IMG/VR virus record: IMGVR_UViG_3300028025_004617
Coordinates: 1 to 64,000 of that record
Length of the DNA: 64,000 nt
From: a virus
Strand: one strand, 5' to 3'
Position 1 is the first letter of the stretch, and the number at the start of each line of letters is the position of its first letter. The notes under the pieces were generated by a model that ran no database searches, was not told the origin of the DNA, and worked only from the letters and a program-made list of their open reading frames with translations. Positions 33,201-41,123 of this stretch are shown one piece after another. Made by a program: the position numbers and the translations under genes.

Positions 33201-33851
33201 ATATACTTTAGTTCCATAACCATAATAATATGGTAATGCGGGATTTTCAAAATAAGACCCAGACCATACTTTTGTATTAACTGACCAATTTTCAATTGGT
33301 GTCAACGAATATAATTTTGTTTTTAATTTTGATGTTGACGCAATCGCATCATATGGTGAATAAACATGTAGTCCTGTTTCGTAACTATAAATTTGTGTTG
33401 TACAATTATATGCTAGTGTTACACTTGCAGAACTTGGTGGTGTATTAAATTTACCCACCGCTATATTAATATTTAATACTGAACCTTTATTAGTTTGGTC
33501 ACCATTAACAATAACGTAGAATTTTTTTGTTCCACTTGTTTTATCGTTTAATATAATATTTTCTAATTTTATTTCATTTGTAGATATCTTATATAATGAA
33601 TTTAAATCTAACGATACTGAAATATATGCTTTGTTTGGGTCTTCGAAATTTATTGATATGTAATCTACCGACCCACTATAGCTAACCTCAAATTCTAAAT
33701 AACCATGATTTTTGTTTCCTAATTGTAAAGATTTTGTTTTGTTAGCAAACTTTAAATTTTTTGCATAAGTTCCTGTTTCGGAAAACGATGGTTTGTTCGA
33801 TGTGAAATCTGTCGCAGTAAAGTTTGTTGTTACTGTATTACTATATGGCAT
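30288..33851 (-). CDS. Large virion protein with internal hydrophobic region and adhesin-like C-terminus, 1187 aa
   Basis: The N-terminal 340 residues are beta-rich. Residues of about 350-432 contain several hydrophobic stretches (STIFGLGMLIPYGAAAGTY, INLVAGGIFAAFLLYSILKL), unusual for a virion surface protein. A SprB/PKD-like repeat follows near 925-1000 (ANGTAPYTYVWSTTQ; YTVTVTDANNCTKTG). The end is a beta domain (FTFDADYIVLTYQFTNGRDL). AATATTTATA ends 4 nt before the ATG. It is probably a tail or baseplate component; the hydrophobic part could enter the host membrane. Confidence 0.6.
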   Translation of the reverse strand: MPYSNTVTTNFTATDFTSNKPSFSETGTYAKNLKFANKTKSLQLGNKNHGYLEFEVSYSGSVDYISINFEDPNKAYISVSLDLNSLYKISTNEIKLENIILNDKTSGTKKFYVIVNGDQTNKGSVLNINIAVGKFNTPPSSASVTLAYNCTTQIYSYETGLHVYSPYDAIASTSKLKTKLYSLTPIENWSVNTKVWSGSYFENPALPYYYGYGTKVYKVGGEFDRAYGTQKQTTVRKKLFGKAKTTKETIGPKSFFYPNDQTSDACTIPFMDEVGKISQILETSALSQPQQYRYYMGYDATNKTMSNDSVFTSYSFLTKSANPIVGSTHAMSKMLEGVVHGYESEWEFNEWAAASTIFGLGMLIPYGAAAGTYQTLSQVAGQFVFDYLVGPFVRKVLLIELTKSLIASINLVAGGIFAAFLLYSILKLIFTTRTIVFREPCKLFLHHFTNKPYIEISTSGNDTILYRDLQLTTINNGYYCDGVYYYQQVGGKITSKELSFTNAVVEEDPLTFEFQYSIKVDDPTLVTHFNKLTVLPYTSGKPIPYCGTGTIYYNDTTLTQTINNSCCDLEIGQSTTLTVQSGTEFSCISQNDANAKATKKLNSLVAYAQNTGKYCTPLSEYQIGVLDSYFTHELKVETNPTRVSVFYDSRTSGAIIGKKLYYDDFGCQKVLNGYYAVSGSTPYRTFYHTTNGTIDGIYVMSNSNSTTTTTNEPIVTTNTDYSSNWYMSGTDKNSILTFTNSIEAQKGFDPNSLYTNTSLKKGFIKTPTTFDDFQLYTGFTTTSYSEAATGWYRPLIDWIDNDAFYYHKTETISINLSEFCGYQTSSATRGFYIIGKSGGNDSALHNPVSMVVKAYTTGNVLTGTFNVTSSASETKTFIPFGSQVNFNEPITSLVLDSITSENPKNKITYTIGTGSTCTVTQTCNLTLAFTSTNPTSGNNGTATVTVANGTAPYTYVWSTTQTPEVSRTQAVSSPTNTITGLSANTVYTVTVTDANNCTKTGTVTTGQNTFTFDADYIVLTYQFTNGRDLDTKSRVALPNIGQTTTQSYVGFGRSSQWPTSGTPIIRWGGDNQGTGYESVLVNLVKFRQDYPNETSVVIDLRAYWYGTVGTNPVNVAATLYKGGTITGPSNFVFTNTTFTSKYNITSVSKVITSTNRNDSAERVATLTYNLTTNTGTFNNSDTTTPSI

Positions 33852-33855
33852 CTAT

Positions 33856-33865
33856 TATAAATATT
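33856..33865 (-). promoter_or_regulatory. AATATTTATA motif, 4 nt before ATG 33851
   Basis: Same sequence and spacing as before the 21184 start. Confidence 0.5.
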
Positions 33866-33876
33866 ATTTTCATTTT

Positions 33877-36030
33877 TTATGATTCACAATATATGAATCC
33901 AGCAGGTCCACATAAACCATATTTAGTTGGTGTTCCTGATGTTAATTCGTAAATTATTGGTGTAATTATATTACTATCGGATTCTTTATAGAATCCATTG
34001 TCCACAGGTATTGTTAGATTTTCATCTTGATACCATGTGATTGATTCAAATCCACTATTTTGATAATCTGTTGGGTTAAAGTATACTTTTCTTATTGATG
34101 TACAACTTAAACAAATATCATTTAAATCACTACTTGGTGCGTAATAGCAGAAGTCTTTACTAATTGGTGCCGCCTTTTTAATTATCGCATAGTATGTTGT
34201 TCTACCAATAGGTACATGTGTTAATACTGGGTTGGTTTGAATTAAACTACCCTCACCTTTAACATTACTCCATCCAATAAATGTAGTATCATTTGTTGTT
34301 ACTGCAGATATTGTTGTGGACCCATTAATTAATACTTGTTTAGTTAAGCTTTGAGAGCTTGTTGTTCCATCGGTAACATATCCTGTTGCGGTTGAATTAA
34401 TTTTATGTATTTCATATGTAACAATATTGTTAAATGGATCGTTTACCTCAGTTATTGTGAATGAATTTACACACTCAACTTCGGTAGGTGTTGGGGTTGG
34501 TGTAGGTGTACTAGTAGGTGTAGGGGTTGGTGTTGATGTACTAGTAGGTGTAGGTGTTGGGGTACTTGAAGCTGTTGGTGTTGGTGTTGCGGTTACAACA
34601 TTCGTATCCACCTCAAATTCACAACTACCTGTTTGAGTTGGGGTTGGGGTTGGTGTAGCTGTAACTACATTGAAATCCACCTCAAATCCACAATCAATTG
34701 TTGGTGTAGGAGTAGGTGTAGGAGTTGCGGTAACAACATTCAAGTCGACTTCGAATCTACAATCAATTGTTGGTGTAGGGGTTGGTGTTGGTGTCGCAGT
34801 GACTACATTCAAGTCAACTTCGAATCTACAATCAATTGTTGGTGTAGGGGTTGGTGTAGGGGTGGCGGTAACTACGTTTAAATCTACATCAAATCTACAA
34901 TCAATCGTTGGTGTTGGTGTAGGGGTTGGTGTTGCGGTTACGACATTCAAGTCTATATCAAATCGACAGTCTATTGTTGGAGTAGGAGTTGGTGTCGGTG
35001 TAGCTGTAACTACGTTTAAATCTACATCAAATCTACAATCAATCGTTGGTGTTGGTGTAGGGGTTGGTGTTGCAGTAACCACATTCAAATCTACTCCAAA
35101 ATTACAATCAGGAGTAGGAGTAGGTGTAGGGGTTGGAGTTGCGGTAACTACATTCAAGTCCACATCAAATGCACATTCCGGTGTAGGGGTTGGAGTTGGA
35201 GTTGGCGTCCTTGTTGGTGTAGGGGTAGGTGTACTACTTGGTGTAGGGGTTGGCGTTGCGGTAGGTGTAGGTGTTGGAGTCGAACTTTGAGTTGGACTTG
35301 GTGTTGGGGTTGGGCTAGTTGTAGGTGTAGGTGTGGCGGTAGGTGTAGGCGTTGGCGTACTTGAAGCTGTTGGTGTTGGTGTAGGTGTAGGGGTCCTTGT
35401 TGGAGTTGGTGTTGGTGTTACAAATGCAGGACAATTAACCGTTATAACTTTAGTTATTTGTTCATTTGTCCATGGTGACACTAATTTTACAATTACCGTT
35501 TTATCTCCATTACTTGTATATTGTTTTGTGGCTTGTCCGTTAACCGGTAAATTTGAAGATGTACCATCTCCCCAATAAACCGTAAATACTGCGGTTGCCA
35601 TCGGTTTTAACTTACCAACATTTGTTGTATTATATACAATTAAATCAAATGTACTTGGGTTACAGGTACCGCTATATGAGAAATTAGCACTAAACTTATC
35701 ATCATTGATGTTACCATCAAATTCAACCATTGGTCCATATTCATCAACCTTTGCATTTAAATAAAGTGGTAATTGATAATCACCATAGACTTTAGTTGGG
35801 TCCACAACATTCCATGTATTTGGTGTGGGTGTACCCCATTTATAATACCCAGAAGTAACCGTACTTCCCGTTATATTATAAATCGTTGTGCCTGTAGGTA
35901 TTGTTGTATTTGATAATGTATTCCAATAAATAATATTACCTTCATAGTCATACCATGCTTGGTCCGTTAATGAGACCAATTTTACTTGCAGTATACTCTC
36001 CCTTTGTATGGTATGTTTTATTCTTTTCAC
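33877..36030 (-). CDS. Fibre-like protein with PKD-like domain and Thr-Pro repeats, 717 aa, GTG start
   Basis: The start codon is GTG (CAC at 36028-36030), 4 nt after TATTTATA. Residues of about 145-200 resemble a PKD-type beta-sandwich ([21 protein letters not shown]). Residues of about 205-285 are pure TP/SP linkers. About 285-490 holds nine copies of the 23-residue unit [13 protein letters not shown](TP)n shared with the 1274-aa fibre. The C-terminal 170 residues are a Cys-containing beta domain ending [12 protein letters not shown] surface fibre or spike component is likely. Confidence 0.65.
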   Translation of the reverse strand: MKRIKHTIQRESILQVKLVSLTDQAWYDYEGNIIYWNTLSNTTIPTGTTIYNITGSTVTSGYYKWGTPTPNTWNVVDPTKVYGDYQLPLYLNAKVDEYGPMVEFDGNINDDKFSANFSYSGTCNPSTFDLIVYNTTNVGKLKPMATAVFTVYWGDGTSSNLPVNGQATKQYTSNGDKTVIVKLVSPWTNEQITKVITVNCPAFVTPTPTPTRTPTPTPTPTASSTPTPTPTATPTPTTSPTPTPSPTQSSTPTPTPTATPTPTPSSTPTPTPTRTPTPTPTPTPECAFDVDLNVVTATPTPTPTPTPDCNFGVDLNVVTATPTPTPTPTIDCRFDVDLNVVTATPTPTPTPTIDCRFDIDLNVVTATPTPTPTPTIDCRFDVDLNVVTATPTPTPTPTIDCRFEVDLNVVTATPTPTPTPTIDCRFEVDLNVVTATPTPTPTPTIDCGFEVDFNVVTATPTPTPTQTGSCEFEVDTNVVTATPTPTASSTPTPTPTSTSTPTPTPTSTPTPTPTPTEVECVNSFTITEVNDPFNNIVTYEIHKINSTATGYVTDGTTSSQSLTKQVLINGSTTISAVTTNDTTFIGWSNVKGEGSLIQTNPVLTHVPIGRTTYYAIIKKAAPISKDFCYYAPSSDLNDICLSCTSIRKVYFNPTDYQNSGFESITWYQDENLTIPVDNGFYKESDSNIITPIIYELTSGTPTKYGLCGPAGFIYCES
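34560..35190 (-). repeat. 69-bp (23-aa) tandem repeat array, copy B
   Basis: Nine units of C-x-F-x-VD-x-x-VVTA(TP)5-T-[IP]-D, one Cys per unit. The protein sequence is highly uniform but synonymous codons differ between units. It is related to array A at 29.0-29.8 kb. Confidence 0.85.
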
Positions 36031-36034
36031 CTAC

Positions 36035-36044
36035 TATAAATAAC
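36035..36044 (-). promoter_or_regulatory. GTTATTTATA motif, 4 nt before GTG 36030
   Basis: TATTTATA core on the coding strand with the same 4-nt spacing as two other structural genes, here before a GTG start. Confidence 0.45.
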
Positions 36045-36111
36045 GTAAATTAACTTTTCATCATTATATATGATTTTAAAATTTTAAAATAGTTAATAAA
36101 CCAAAATAAAC

Positions 36112-36138
36112 AAAAAACCCCTCATAATAAAGGGGTTT
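36112..36138 (-). terminator. Rho-independent terminator after the 201-aa gene
   Basis: 8-bp stem AAACCCCT / AGGGGTTT with an 8-nt loop. On the minus strand it is followed by TTTTTT (part of the stem plus U-tract). It ends the unit 25 bp past the stop at 36164. The rest of the 36031-36163 gap is AT-rich and holds only the upstream motif of the 717-aa gene. Confidence 0.8.
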
Positions 36139-36163
36139 AATTGTATATGTTTTTTATAATTTA

Positions 36164-36769
36164 TTATTGAGCGTATGTCTGACAACCATCATTATAGGTG
36201 ACTGTAACTACGGTTCCTGATGAAGTTGTAAATGTACCACCATTTAATATAGTACCATATGTTAATAATGTAATTTGATTGGCCGGATTAATGTAAGTGA
36301 TACCTCCCCATCCTTGAACTTCTGCGTTGTGATTTACGTTAGTGATACCAGCCTCGATTAAAACCGGACTTTGTATTGTTGCAGTGTCTTCCGCCACCTG
36401 ACCACAACCCACAGTTGTATGACCATCAACATTTGCTATGGTTATTGTTATATCATCAACCAATTCTTCACTTAATGCAAAATAGTAATAACCGGCCTCA
36501 AACATATAACTTAATGTTGCCGTTGTTGGAACTGGTGGTGCTATAGTCCAACTTCTCGTTGTTGTACATGTTCCTGTACTAGCAATTGTACCACCTGTTA
36601 AAGTTTCGTAAGTTGTGTTTATTGAGTGTCCGGTGGATAATTGTGTTTTAGTGACCCCTGTAGCTAACCAATAGGTTGTTCCTGCACTCGTTGTTCCCGA
36701 AATGTTAAACGGGCCAGCAACATATGTTGCTCCTGTATATGCCGATTGTAATGTGAATGTTAATCTCAT
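36164..36769 (-). CDS. Fibre-associated protein related to the fibre N-terminus, 201 aa
   Basis: The first 75 residues (YWLATGVTKTQLSTGHSI) resemble the N-terminal domain of the 1274-aa fibre ([15 protein letters not shown]). This suggests a shared attachment module. The C-terminal half is a beta-rich domain (VLIEAGITNVNHNAEVQGWG). There are no enzymatic motifs. It is followed by a strong terminator and preceded by CATATTTATA at 15 nt. Confidence 0.6.
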   Translation of the reverse strand: MRLTFTLQSAYTGATYVAGPFNISGTTSAGTTYWLATGVTKTQLSTGHSINTTYETLTGGTIASTGTCTTTRSWTIAPPVPTTATLSYMFEAGYYYFALSEELVDDITITIANVDGHTTVGCGQVAEDTATIQSPVLIEAGITNVNHNAEVQGWGGITYINPANQITLLTYGTILNGGTFTTSSGTVVTVTYNDGCQTYAQ

Positions 36770-36784
36770 CGTTTGTTGTTTTTA

Positions 36785-36794
36785 TATAAATATG
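36785..36794 (-). promoter_or_regulatory. CATATTTATA motif, 15 nt before ATG 36769
   Basis: Coding-strand copy of the start-proximal motif, in the 41-bp gap before the 201-aa gene. Confidence 0.45.
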
Positions 36795-36810
36795 TTATTT
36801 TTTTATTTAA

Positions 36811-39336
36811 TTACAAACCAAGTGTATAATTTATTAAAAGAATATTATTCACTTTAATTCTAATATTATCCCTCTCTAGTGTTCCGTCAATACAATCTCT
36901 TCGGTCTCTTTCATACATCGTATAAGTAAATGTACTCGCTCTTGGTGTCCATGTTGTATATGTTGAACCATTAACACTATATTCTACAGTCGTGTCTGGT
37001 GTCACAGGCCCACCCGATCCATTGAATGTAAATGTGACATCAACCGAATATGCATTATATGGAACATCGTTTTGACAATATTCATTTAAAGATGTGGTGT
37101 TTCCCATAGTTGTGGTTGTACCTGTAACATTACCTGTTGAACCAACGTTACCTCCTGAACCACCAGCGGTTGTACACGATTGACAATTTACAGTTGCGGT
37201 TCCACCGCTGAATACACCACTAACATAAACCGGTGCGGATTGGAAAAATCCTTTATATGGTTTAAATTTATGTCCCCATACCTCAGTCACTTTCCTACAA
37301 ACGTTATCGTTTAAACTTGTTGTTACCACGTCACCGACATTTAATTTTTGTTGTGACCATATTGGATAACCAACTAAATCGGTCAAATCGCCATCACATC
37401 TTACTGTCGTCAAGTTATAGTACAATTGACAATCGGTACAACCTGTAATATCCCCACCACCAATTGCGAATGGTCCAACAGGTTTAGTTTCATAAGTTAC
37501 TGGGTATGTTCCAATCATTGGGACTTGAACTGTTTTACCTGAATATGCTCCTGAGTATCCTGTTACTGTTACACAATAACCATCACTTGTTAAATTACCT
37601 AAATTGTCATATTCTATAACAGCATATGTTGTGTTTAATTGTAAACTAAATGTGTTACCCGAAACGTAAGGTGCTATTGAGAATACATATGTTTGTTGTG
37701 CTGGTGAAGTTCCACAAACAACACCAGTAAATGCATAGAATTGACTAAATCCTGTATATGGTGGTTGACAACTACGGCAGGCATTTGATCCAGTTACTTT
37801 TGTACCTAACGCTGACGATTCGATAAATGATGTCGGTACAAATCCTTCCGATAACTGTACAATTGAGTAACATCCATTATTATAATTGTACACATCTCCT
37901 TCCGTTAACTGAACGTTACTTCTCACATATCCAATCGTATATCCAGTAGTAAATCCACATGGGTCATTAAAATCATAATAATATGAAGTTAACGGGTTAA
38001 ATTCTGGTTCACTAAATATATTACAACCCGTTACTTTAATGTAACCGACACCAAATCCAACTGACGTTACACCAGTGTATGCATATTTTATTTGAGTACA
38101 ATCACCTAACGCGTAATAATAATATGTAGGTGTGACCCCTACACAATCATTACAATTTCCGGATTGTGTTGCACTTTGTGATGATGATTCGTGATATATT
38201 TGTCTATATTTTCCGTTATATGATATCCAAAAGGTTCCCGTACCCAATGATGTGAAGTAACTACTATTATATGTTGTGGCAGTACAAAAATCTGTACTGT
38301 TCATTACAATTTGAATATCTGTACCGGTATTACATGCTAAATTATCACTTGGTGCTGTTGTTCCGTGATATTTTCCAGTAATCGTTACTGACACCGGTGC
38401 CGACTGACCCGCAGTAGGGGTCGGTGTAGGGGTTGGTGTACTTGTTGGTGTAGGTGTAGGGGTTGATGTTGATGTCGGTGTAGGGGTTGGGGTTGATGTT
38501 GGGGTTGATGTTGGTAAAGGTATACCCTTTCTTTCATAGAATTTTATTGAATCGATACTCTCGCCGACCCTATCCCCCGTTGTTCCCGTATATCTAAAGT
38601 ATTGGTACGAATAATCAGTTCTATCAATAACAAGTTTATAATACATGTCATTCGCCTCATTTATTTCGACATTACTAAAAATTGGTCTATTAACAAAATC
38701 TATTATTGTACCATCATTTGCATTAAAAAATTTAGCGGTCATCCAAAATGTGTCACCACTTAAAACCGTTTCAGACAAAACACTCTCATCCTGAAACCAA
38801 AATAGGTACATGTTTTCTTTGTTTCTATAGTTTGAACCCATAAAAACAGGGAAGAAAATATCTTCATTTATATTATTACCTGTGTAGAAATATTTTTCAC
38901 CTAAAGGTAAAGATAAATTTTTTGCAAATGATAATTTTCTATTTACCCTTGTTGGTGGTTCATACGTTGTTCCTGAAATATGTGGTGTTTTATAAAACTC
39001 TAACCTAAAGAAACTTTGAGTAGCTTCTTTTAACATTTTAGCATTTTCATGGGTATCTATACCCATAACATTATAGTCTTGTGTATAAGATGTTCCACTA
39101 ACAAAATAAAAATTATACCATATATCTGTTTGACTAAATGTTAATCCACTAACCGTTGTGTTATATGGTTTGTGAATGTATCTAACCGTTTCATAATTCT
39201 CGATAGGATTAATAATTGTACTTAACACTTCATCCTCGAACTGAATCATATTTTCTTGCCAACCTAAATCATTTAGAAAATCCTGTTCCTTATTTATAAT
39301 AAGGTTTTGGTTTTCATCTTTTCTTAATATTTCCAT
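36811..39336 (-). CDS. Baseplate/fibre protein with Thr-Pro linker, 841 aa
   Basis: ATG 39336 (MEILRKDENQ) is chosen because it forms TAATG with the upstream stop; the longer frame starts with TTG. About 275 N-terminal residues form a virion domain (FFRLEFYKTPHISGTTYEPP). A 40-residue TP/TS linker follows ([19 protein letters not shown]). The rest is a long Cys-rich, Gly/Thr/Tyr-rich region (CQPPYTGFSQFYAFTGVVCG), probably beta repeats, and a compact C-terminal domain. Coupling to the 595-aa gene suggests they assemble together. Confidence 0.62.
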   Translation of the reverse strand: MEILRKDENQNLIINKEQDFLNDLGWQENMIQFEDEVLSTIINPIENYETVRYIHKPYNTTVSGLTFSQTDIWYNFYFVSGTSYTQDYNVMGIDTHENAKMLKEATQSFFRLEFYKTPHISGTTYEPPTRVNRKLSFAKNLSLPLGEKYFYTGNNINEDIFFPVFMGSNYRNKENMYLFWFQDESVLSETVLSGDTFWMTAKFFNANDGTIIDFVNRPIFSNVEINEANDMYYKLVIDRTDYSYQYFRYTGTTGDRVGESIDSIKFYERKGIPLPTSTPTSTPTPTPTSTSTPTPTPTSTPTPTPTPTAGQSAPVSVTITGKYHGTTAPSDNLACNTGTDIQIVMNSTDFCTATTYNSSYFTSLGTGTFWISYNGKYRQIYHESSSQSATQSGNCNDCVGVTPTYYYYALGDCTQIKYAYTGVTSVGFGVGYIKVTGCNIFSEPEFNPLTSYYYDFNDPCGFTTGYTIGYVRSNVQLTEGDVYNYNNGCYSIVQLSEGFVPTSFIESSALGTKVTGSNACRSCQPPYTGFSQFYAFTGVVCGTSPAQQTYVFSIAPYVSGNTFSLQLNTTYAVIEYDNLGNLTSDGYCVTVTGYSGAYSGKTVQVPMIGTYPVTYETKPVGPFAIGGGDITGCTDCQLYYNLTTVRCDGDLTDLVGYPIWSQQKLNVGDVVTTSLNDNVCRKVTEVWGHKFKPYKGFFQSAPVYVSGVFSGGTATVNCQSCTTAGGSGGNVGSTGNVTGTTTTMGNTTSLNEYCQNDVPYNAYSVDVTFTFNGSGGPVTPDTTVEYSVNGSTYTTWTPRASTFTYTMYERDRRDCIDGTLERDNIRIKVNNILLINYTLGL

Positions 39337-41123
39337 TAGCAATCAAAATTAGGTGGTGTCAATCCAAGAGGTTTATTGTTATATTGTCTCTCATTTCTTA
39401 AATACAAGTTGATGTCGGTTCTAACATAATGTGTACCATTTGTAAATGGAAACTTAGTTCCATTACCATCCACATCTACGTATCCATGGTCATATAAATC
39501 TCTCCATCTCCAAACTTTTTCATTCGTATCAAACGTAACATTTTCAGGTAAATTATAGATATCGTTTGTTGCCGCACTTTCTAAATAAGGTGACAATTGT
39601 CTTAACTTAACTCTGTGGAATGGCTGATAATACAAACCGATTGGATTGTTTGCCGTTGCCCCTGAGTATAATGGTCCGTTTGGGTTACTATTATCTTGGT
39701 TGTGATTAAATCGTGTTATTGGTGTTGTGAATTTATGATACGACTCACTAATTATTCTTTCTTTAAATTCAACTGAATTATATTCAACAAACGCACCTGT
39801 AAGACCTGTTGTACCGATAGGTATAACATCTCCTGGTGTGAATCCAGAAACTCCGGACCTACTAGTAAATGTTGTTCCTGTTGGTATTTTAGTTTCTACT
39901 GATGTTGTTCCACTAAAATGTTCATCTATCCAACTATCATGGAAATTAAATTTATGACCTACTTTTGGTGGGTAATTAAAATATCCTTGTCCATTTCTAT
40001 AAATTGTGGTTACATAAACTTCTGTTGGTGTGTATCCTAAATTATTTGTTAAACCTGTTAATATAAAAGGTTCTTTGAAATCAAATAAAACGGATTCCAT
40101 CCTATTTCTCTCAACCAAAACATCGTTTTCTCCTGAAAAATTTTCAAAAATTAATTTCTTTTCATCTTCCCATATTGGTGTTTCAAATCCAACCTTATCT
40201 AAAATATATGAATTGGCATCTGTTAGTGTTTTATGTTTATGTACGTAATATGTTGATGTTGAACCATTTATGTTATTTCTGTCTAATACTCTTTTTCCCA
40301 CCATAACATTTGAAAAAGTGGTACCTGATTTTAATTGATTTTTTAAAATATTAATTACATAATTTTGTGAATTATGAAATTCATTTCCTACGGTATTAAT
40401 ATAAAATGTTCTACCTGTCACCGTACCCGTTAAAGTGGTTCCTGATAGTGTAACATATTCACCCGCTTTCATTCCGTGTTCAACAGGACTTGTCAATTCA
40501 TACATTGTGCCCCCACTATATGAAACCCTAAATGGAATTCCATCACCCGCTTTAAAATGAACAATATTTGTTCCTTCTGTTTTTGTTGCGCCCGATAATG
40601 TATATGTCATCGTGTAACCAGAATCACTACCATAAACATAACTTAAATATACATTCCAATTTTGGTATGGTGCGGTAATTGGTGTTATAATTGTATGTCC
40701 CGTTGGTCCTATTAATTTTAAAGGTGCTTGTGTGTACCCACTTAATGTTGTACCTGTTTGTGGTTCATTATATTCTCTAACAACATCTCTTCTTAATAAT
40801 GCAAATTCATCATAAGGTAAAAATCCTGTATAGTCAGTTGTCGTTCCATTACCAACCAAGTATAATCTGTCCTTTAAATAAGGATATTCCGTATTACCAC
40901 TATACATGTTACGGAAAACCATTTTCATTTTACCAAAAATTTTATATTTGTTACTTTCGTTTCTTTCCTTATCGTATAATTTATCAATATCTAAAATTAT
41001 ATCTCTATCACCGATTCTCATTAATGATTCCGTTGTTTCAAGATTTAATCTTAAATCTAATTCTTCTGTATCCGCCTTTTTGAATCTCTTACTTGGTAAG
41101 AGTATTTTTTTATTCTCTTCCAT
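39336..41123 (-). CDS. Baseplate-region structural protein, 595 aa
   Basis: The N-terminus is charged (MEENKKILLPSKRFKKADTE), followed by a long beta-rich Gly/Thr/Tyr/Asn sequence. No enzymatic or membrane motif. It is linked by TAATG overlaps to genes on both sides, forming one translational unit with the 1526-aa and 841-aa proteins. It is assigned to the baseplate on context. Confidence 0.6.
   Translation of the reverse strand: MEENKKILLPSKRFKKADTEELDLRLNLETTESLMRIGDRDIILDIDKLYDKERNESNKYKIFGKMKMVFRNMYSGNTEYPYLKDRLYLVGNGTTTDYTGFLPYDEFALLRRDVVREYNEPQTGTTLSGYTQAPLKLIGPTGHTIITPITAPYQNWNVYLSYVYGSDSGYTMTYTLSGATKTEGTNIVHFKAGDGIPFRVSYSGGTMYELTSPVEHGMKAGEYVTLSGTTLTGTVTGRTFYINTVGNEFHNSQNYVINILKNQLKSGTTFSNVMVGKRVLDRNNINGSTSTYYVHKHKTLTDANSYILDKVGFETPIWEDEKKLIFENFSGENDVLVERNRMESVLFDFKEPFILTGLTNNLGYTPTEVYVTTIYRNGQGYFNYPPKVGHKFNFHDSWIDEHFSGTTSVETKIPTGTTFTSRSGVSGFTPGDVIPIGTTGLTGAFVEYNSVEFKERIISESYHKFTTPITRFNHNQDNSNPNGPLYSGATANNPIGLYYQPFHRVKLRQLSPYLESAATNDIYNLPENVTFDTNEKVWRWRDLYDHGYVDVDGNGTKFPFTNGTHYVRTDINLYLRNERQYNNKPLGLTPPNFDC

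Noticed and set aside
34560-35190. Regularly spaced repeats resembling a CRISPR array
   Set aside because: The period is a constant 69 bp, the spacers are also repetitive, and the whole array is one open frame encoding 23-residue units.
21189-36044. T4 late promoter boxes (TATAAATA) on the + strand
   Set aside because: They would point away from all nearby genes. The reverse complement sits in the coding sense just before minus-strand starts, so it is treated as an ATATTTATA motif instead.
36031-36163. Possible small gene between the 717-aa and 201-aa genes
   Set aside because: Only AT-rich sequence, the terminator hairpin and the upstream motif are present; no credible frame.
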